From NCBI GenBank assembly GCA_023512835.1, contig CM042089.1, positions 19,100,438 through 19,164,437 on the forward strand: a stretch of 64,000 nt of DNA. The letters run 5' to 3'. Under the pieces are notes generated by a model. That model worked only from the letters and a program-made list of their open reading frames with translations. It searched no databases and was not told the DNA's origin. Position 1 is the stretch's first letter, and each line of letters begins with the position of its first letter. The position numbers and the translations under genes are program-made. Shown here in pieces: positions 59,104-64,000 of the stretch. Origin of the DNA: Taxillus chinensis (Eukaryota; Streptophyta; Magnoliopsida; Santalales; Loranthaceae).

Positions 59104-62100
59104 AGTCTTTTCAATTCTCTTATTTCGAGCTAACTGGTCCAGCGGGCAGCGGGAGGGAGGGGATGGGGATAGCTCATAGCCCGATAGCCGTGTCTGTGGA
59201 CAGTATGGAGAGACTAGAGAGTCGAGCATGTACATGCTATTATTATTATTATTATTATTATTATTATGTTATTTACTTGCATTAATAGAAAGCATCGAGC
59301 ATGGGTGGAGGAGGACTGGACGGATGAACTTGGACGCCTATCCGTCCACCTTCTTTCTACTTGTGCCGCCAATATTGCACACCTCACCTTCTTTCTAACC
59401 ATGAGTCAAAACTCAAAAGCCCCCGCTTCGTAATTGGTGTAGTAATTTAGTTTGAACTGTTGGGTTGGGATCAACGCTAGCTTAACACGCCAACGTGGCA
59501 ACATTTGCTTGTTGTTATTTGTTTATTTTATTTTATTACAAACGTATTAAATTTGCCAACGTACTCAATTCTTGGATTCATTTTTGTTCTTAAGAACAAT
59601 CTCATCAGGTCTTCACTCTTCTTCTATCAACAAATTTTTTAAAAATTTAAAAGAATTAAAATAAAAAATAAAAAAAATAAGATATGAATAAATAAATCAA
59701 ATATATCAATAATATAATATTTATTTCCTAAAATAAGTACGAAAAATATGTAACTACTGTGAAATGATGTATTGGGTGGCCCACCTACGTTAGCAATTGA
59801 AGGCCTCAGGAGGCAAACTCGGTGGCCCCAAATTCATGATTAATTGGCTACCAGTGTTACGCGCACCCTCTATTTCAATGCTGTGTACGTCATGAGATTA
59901 TATTTTAAAAAAAAAAAATTCACATTTATACCAACTTTCACCAAAGGTTCATTAAATTCATGCTTTCACGTTCTCAGAACAAATATCTTCGACCATGAAA
60001 TTCTTATAAAGCAAACATACAAGCAAGCATAAATAATCATTCCCATATAGAGCATTTAAGGATAATCCTATAAAGTTTCGCTCTACGGTAAATATTAGGA
60101 TTATTTTATATCTAATAGGGTGACATCATTTTTATTAGTGTAATTACACTACAACTACTATATGCATTTTCAAAATTTACAATAAGATTTAAAAAACTTG
60201 TTGTAGGTGCCATAGGTGTTATGTATACTTTTCTAAGTAGTTGTTTTAATGCATTTCCCTTGCACTTACTCAAGCAAAAAAATGACACACCATATGTTTT
60301 GTTAACAATAGAAACATACTCTACACAAAAATAACTTGATTAAAATTTTAATTATCACAGGAAAAAGTTTAAGAAGCAAAAATATATAACAGTATTTTCT
60401 AAAAAGATAAGGGGCTAGTTTAAAATTACAGTCAAGATCATAAAATAAGAAATTAGACAATGTAGACAAATCATAAAATCATCACAAACTATCCATGAAT
60501 TTAAAAGTCATATATAATTACAAGCAATAGAAAAAAAATATATATGTATGACTGAGATTGTAGAATTTGTGGTAGTCATAGAATTGATAGGATGGTTATA
60601 GAATTTGTAGTAGTAGTGGACTGGATGGGAAGGAGGTAAGAGTAGGTATAAGAAGAGAGATAGAGAGAGTGTGTGTGTTCTTTTCTTGTTATGACATGGA
60701 CATTATATATGATCTATCATGTATCATGTAATTATATAAGACATAAGTACAATTGAGGAAAATGTAATACCATCCCAAAACTACTTATTCCATTAGAACA
60801 ACCTTCCCCCCCATCCCCTAGAAATGTTTGTTTGAGTTCACAAGAAAATTTAAAGTAGCCATGTTGACAATGTACACAATTTAATTTCAAACTTGTTCAT
60901 TAGGTCTTAGAATCGTTCAAGTTAACTTAATCATGTTGCTTTTGCATATATACCTTCATCCGTGGTGATATGAAAAAGAAAGGATGACATCATATTTTTT
61001 ATTATTATTTTTATTTAAAAAAAGTCAGTTATGACATAAGTCCCACAAGCAGGATCGAAGACTTAAGTCCAATTGTTCCAAAATTGTTTAGCTAGAAGAG
61101 TATTCAAGCATCAAATATGAGATTGTGAAGATACTAATAGACAATAAAAACCAAAAACAACTTTCACTATTATTTTCTAGTTCCTAAGTTTGCATATCAT
61201 TTTAATAATCCATTATAGAAAAAGCTTAGATAGGTTTTGTACCCATTGACTTTTGTGATTTGGTAAGAATTTAAATTATTTAGAACATGACGACATATAA
61301 TGATATCCATGCCTTTACAAAGAAAATCTCATGCTGTTGATGAAATGAAACTATATCGAGTAACACCAACAAGAGAGAACATATCCAATAACAGAGGGCA
61401 TATGAGAAAATTTTCACCTCAAAATACAAACAACTCAAACAATATTTATGGGTTTGCGTCAATGTCAAATAAAGTTCTTCACTATTTGGATTTCCTTTTG
61501 CTTATTACCACATTTTTCATAGAATTCCTTGTTCTCAATTAATCTAGAATCACTTTGTAAGTTGACATGGCAAGGCTATAAAGAATCAACCCACCAATTA
61601 CTTAATTACTAAGCACATTTAATAAAAATTAAAATAAAAAAGGTTGGAGTTTGAGTGATTGAACAACTAAGAATCAGCCTATCAAACTTTTGAGGGAAAA
61701 TATTGACATCATAATCCATATGTCAAATGAAAAATAATTTGGCAATGTCAGAATCTCAGCCCCAGTCACTTTTGATAACGTATAGCGGTGAGAATGCTAT
61801 TAAGTATGCGCATAAGAGAGACTAATTTATTGCCTCATCTCCCTTCATTAAACTAAATATAACTATAACACTTTGTCTGTAACATAGATCAAATGAATAA
61901 AGTGTTAGACACATGCTAGAATCATAGCCCCTATCGATCTAGGCAACATAAACACACTATTAAATAAGCACAGAGACTCTAATTTATGTGCCAACCTAGA
62001 TAAGTGTATTATTTCGAAAGAAAAATAAATAAATAAATTAAAATACATTTAAATTATAGAAAAATAAAAGGCTCAGCTGTTATGCATTGTTAACATCAAA

Positions 62101-62500
62101 AAGCTTTGAAATTTCATAGTTTGATGGTATAAAATTAAAATTCATATCACTTCCTCGATTTATTTAACAAAAAAAACAAATTTCAACCATTGTGAAATAT
62201 ATAATAGAAATTTGAAGACACAACTGAGACCTTAAAATCTTAAATAACACATCAAGGAGGATTTGAAAAATCTTGTCTCAGATGATACGAACAAATTGTG
62301 AACATCACTGACCTTGAATCACATATATTAACACTGAAAAAGACGAGAAAGAGAAGATATTGATCTTACCATGGCCACGGAGATGCGACATAAAAAATAA
62401 ACATTTATTTTCATATTAATATAAGAAGACCTTTACATTATATGAATTAAAGATAGTCAAATGATCAGATAGTGTCTTGAAAGATAGTAAAAAAAATATT
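59104..62500. other. POLLENLESS3-like promoter and AT-rich spacer
   Basis: Contains an (ATT)n repeat at about 59238-59266 in the leader/promoter. 59400-62500 is AT-rich with no supported gene, RNA gene or transposon boundary. Confidence 0.4.
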
Positions 62501-63700
62501 TCTTTCAATATTAATGAAGAAGCTGAACTGGATATATAGGTTTATGAATACGTTGTTTGCCAATGCAGAGTTGGGACCACATGGAATACCTGAGATAGTT
62601 TCTCAATCTCATGTTAAAATATATACAAGCATAGGAGCATGTTCTAGCAGATACCAACAACCCTCAGCTATTGATCCATACCAGTAGACTAGTTGGACAG
62701 AATTACGACAGGACACATTATTTTTGGAGTCTGTTATGTCTAAACTTCTGGACCATGTGCAGATCGAGATAGCAAGAGCATGAGCAGGAATTACTCAATG
62801 TAATTATGTAAAGGAAGGGCTTACTGTAGCTGAGAAGCTAATGTCACAATCAGTTAGCTGTCTGTTGCTACATATATAATTGGCTACCTTCCGTTCTGAT
62901 TCAAAAGGAGACTACAGTTAGAAGCTCGTCCAGTTATTCACTGTGATTAACAGAGTTGAAGCTGATGTGAATAGTCTAAAGTCTTTGGTTACTCTTTCAT
63001 CAATCTCGAAACCTACAGTTGCTGAACTTACTCCTTCGGGCGAGATCCTACCATCTAAAACGGCAGTGAGTGTGCCTACTAATTAGAGTATAAGAACAAG
63101 CAAAGTAAGCAGGCTCGCCTGGCTCCAGTAGAAGAACAGAAGGAACTTAGCCCAAGCGCCTGAAAGTTAAGGGCAGAAAAGTAGCTATTCACATTATTGG
63201 CTCAGATAAAGAAGAACATCCAAAGAGACTACAGTCTTCTCGACTTCAAGGCACTATTTCATTTTTTGAACCACCTGCAGCTGCTGCCAAAGTGGAGCCA
63301 TCAACTGTTCTAACTGTTCCACCTAAACTCTCATGTCCACTCCTTTAATTATCACAGCAGCAGGCATGGGCGAATAACGAACGACAGGTCATTAATTTTC
63401 ATCACTTTGGTGTTAATGATTTACGGTACATCTTGAGCATTTCTGAGTTAGGTATTTCTTATATTGAGAACTTCATCTTCACTCTGAAGACGACGTCTCG
63501 AAGACTTCCACATATACATGCCTTGGCTTCCATATGTGAAATTGTCAGCTGCATGGCCATAGTTCATTTTCCATTCGTCGCGAATATCATACATGGTTGG
63601 TGTGGCTTCGAGTTTGTGCTGGTCCCGTTTCATGTTTTTCGGCACTTTATAATGTTCAGGATTGATCTTTTTAATCAGGTGTTATAAGTTTTTGACCATT
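62501..63700 (+). mobile_element. Decayed coding remnant, probably transposon-derived
   Basis: Composition rises toward coding levels and long, broken frames appear on the + strand with several stops and shifts: FLESVMSKLLDHVQIEIARA, VTLSSISKPTVAELTPSGEI, IGSDKEEHPKRLQSSRLQGT, ISFFEPPAAAAKVEPSTVLT and INFHHFGVNDLRYILSISEL. The Ser/Pro/Lys-rich middle resembles gag-like or plant transposon accessory proteins, but no reverse transcriptase, integrase or transposase motif was seen. No family is claimed. A single-copy host pseudogene is the alternative. Confidence 0.35.
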
Positions 63701-63885
63701 GTTCCGATATGCGTCATGTTACATTTGAGCACTTTCGCGACTGTGTTAGCATGGCCCTAATCAACACATGTTGTGGAGTGCTTATCCTTATTTACCTGTC
63801 TGAAGCGCCTGGATGCTTGTAGCTAGAGTTATGAGGAAGCTACCAGTGCTGGGGGCTGTCCGCTATGCGGAAATTTTGGCATTTT

Positions 63886-63899
63886 GGGGGGGGGGGGGG
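63886..63899. repeat. Poly-G tract (14 G)
   Basis: A G run followed by GGT triplets; the count is likely imprecise. Confidence 0.85.
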
Positions 63900-64000
63900 T
63901 GGTGGTGGGAGGGATATCAATGATAAAGGATTTGGTTCAATCAACCTTGCCAAGGGTAATCAAGGAAAACCACTAGGAGTCATAAAGTGGTGTCAAGATT

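Overview
The window is nuclear DNA of a flowering plant, most likely a woody eudicot. It has intron-rich genes with GT-AG (and a few GC-AG) splice sites, AT-rich introns and spacers, and long GA/CT, AT and GT microsatellites. Proteins match plant-only families: TANGLED, POLLENLESS3-like, a DUF1995 plastid protein and a PPR protein. Species cannot be fixed from the sequence. Exon coordinates come from reading splice sites by eye against remembered family proteins; no search was run.

Layout. 1-0.34 kb: 3' end of an unidentified gene (+). 0.7-2.66 kb: E-class PPR protein of the At3g05340 type (+). 3.1-6.8 kb: nine-exon chloroplast DUF1995/LPA3-like gene (-). 8.26-12.7 kb: kinesin-14 of the KIN14S/At5g27550 type (+). 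13.1-13.3 kb: small secreted-type ORF (-). 14.9-16.7 kb: TANGLED (+). 17.7-23.4 kb: 17-exon NPK1/ANP MAP kinase kinase kinase (-). 23.4-29.7 kb: repeats, a lone tRNA-Gly(CCC) and a decayed cyclin P/U pseudogene. 29.7-32.2 kb: peroxisomal adenine nucleotide carrier PNC (+). 32.7-33.7 kb: two non-autonomous transposons. 34.25-37.3 kb: mevalonate kinase (+). 41.9-44.1 kb: ORC6 (+). 46.3-53.4 kb: a segmental duplication carrying two independently broken two-pore potassium-channel pseudogenes. 56.1-59.1 kb: POLLENLESS3/MS5-family TPR gene (-). 59.1-64 kb: AT-rich DNA ending in decayed, probably transposon-derived coding remnants.

How the genes relate. No operon-like system is expected or seen. Several neighbours act in division: the kinesin-14, TANGLED (division-plane memory), the NPK1/ANP kinase (phragmoplast expansion) and ORC6 (replication licensing). 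The gene set mixes families from two Arabidopsis regions (At3g05290/05330/05340 and At5g27450/27520/27550), which fits a pre-duplication ancestral order.

The most useful hunt results are four single-base insertions in homopolymer runs that break three otherwise conserved genes, three GC-AG introns, CT repeats directly after two donor sites, GA/CT repeats in the leaders of four genes, the duplicated TPK pseudogenes, the cyclin relic and a 390-bp MITE with a clean TTA target-site duplication. No convincing new biological system was found.
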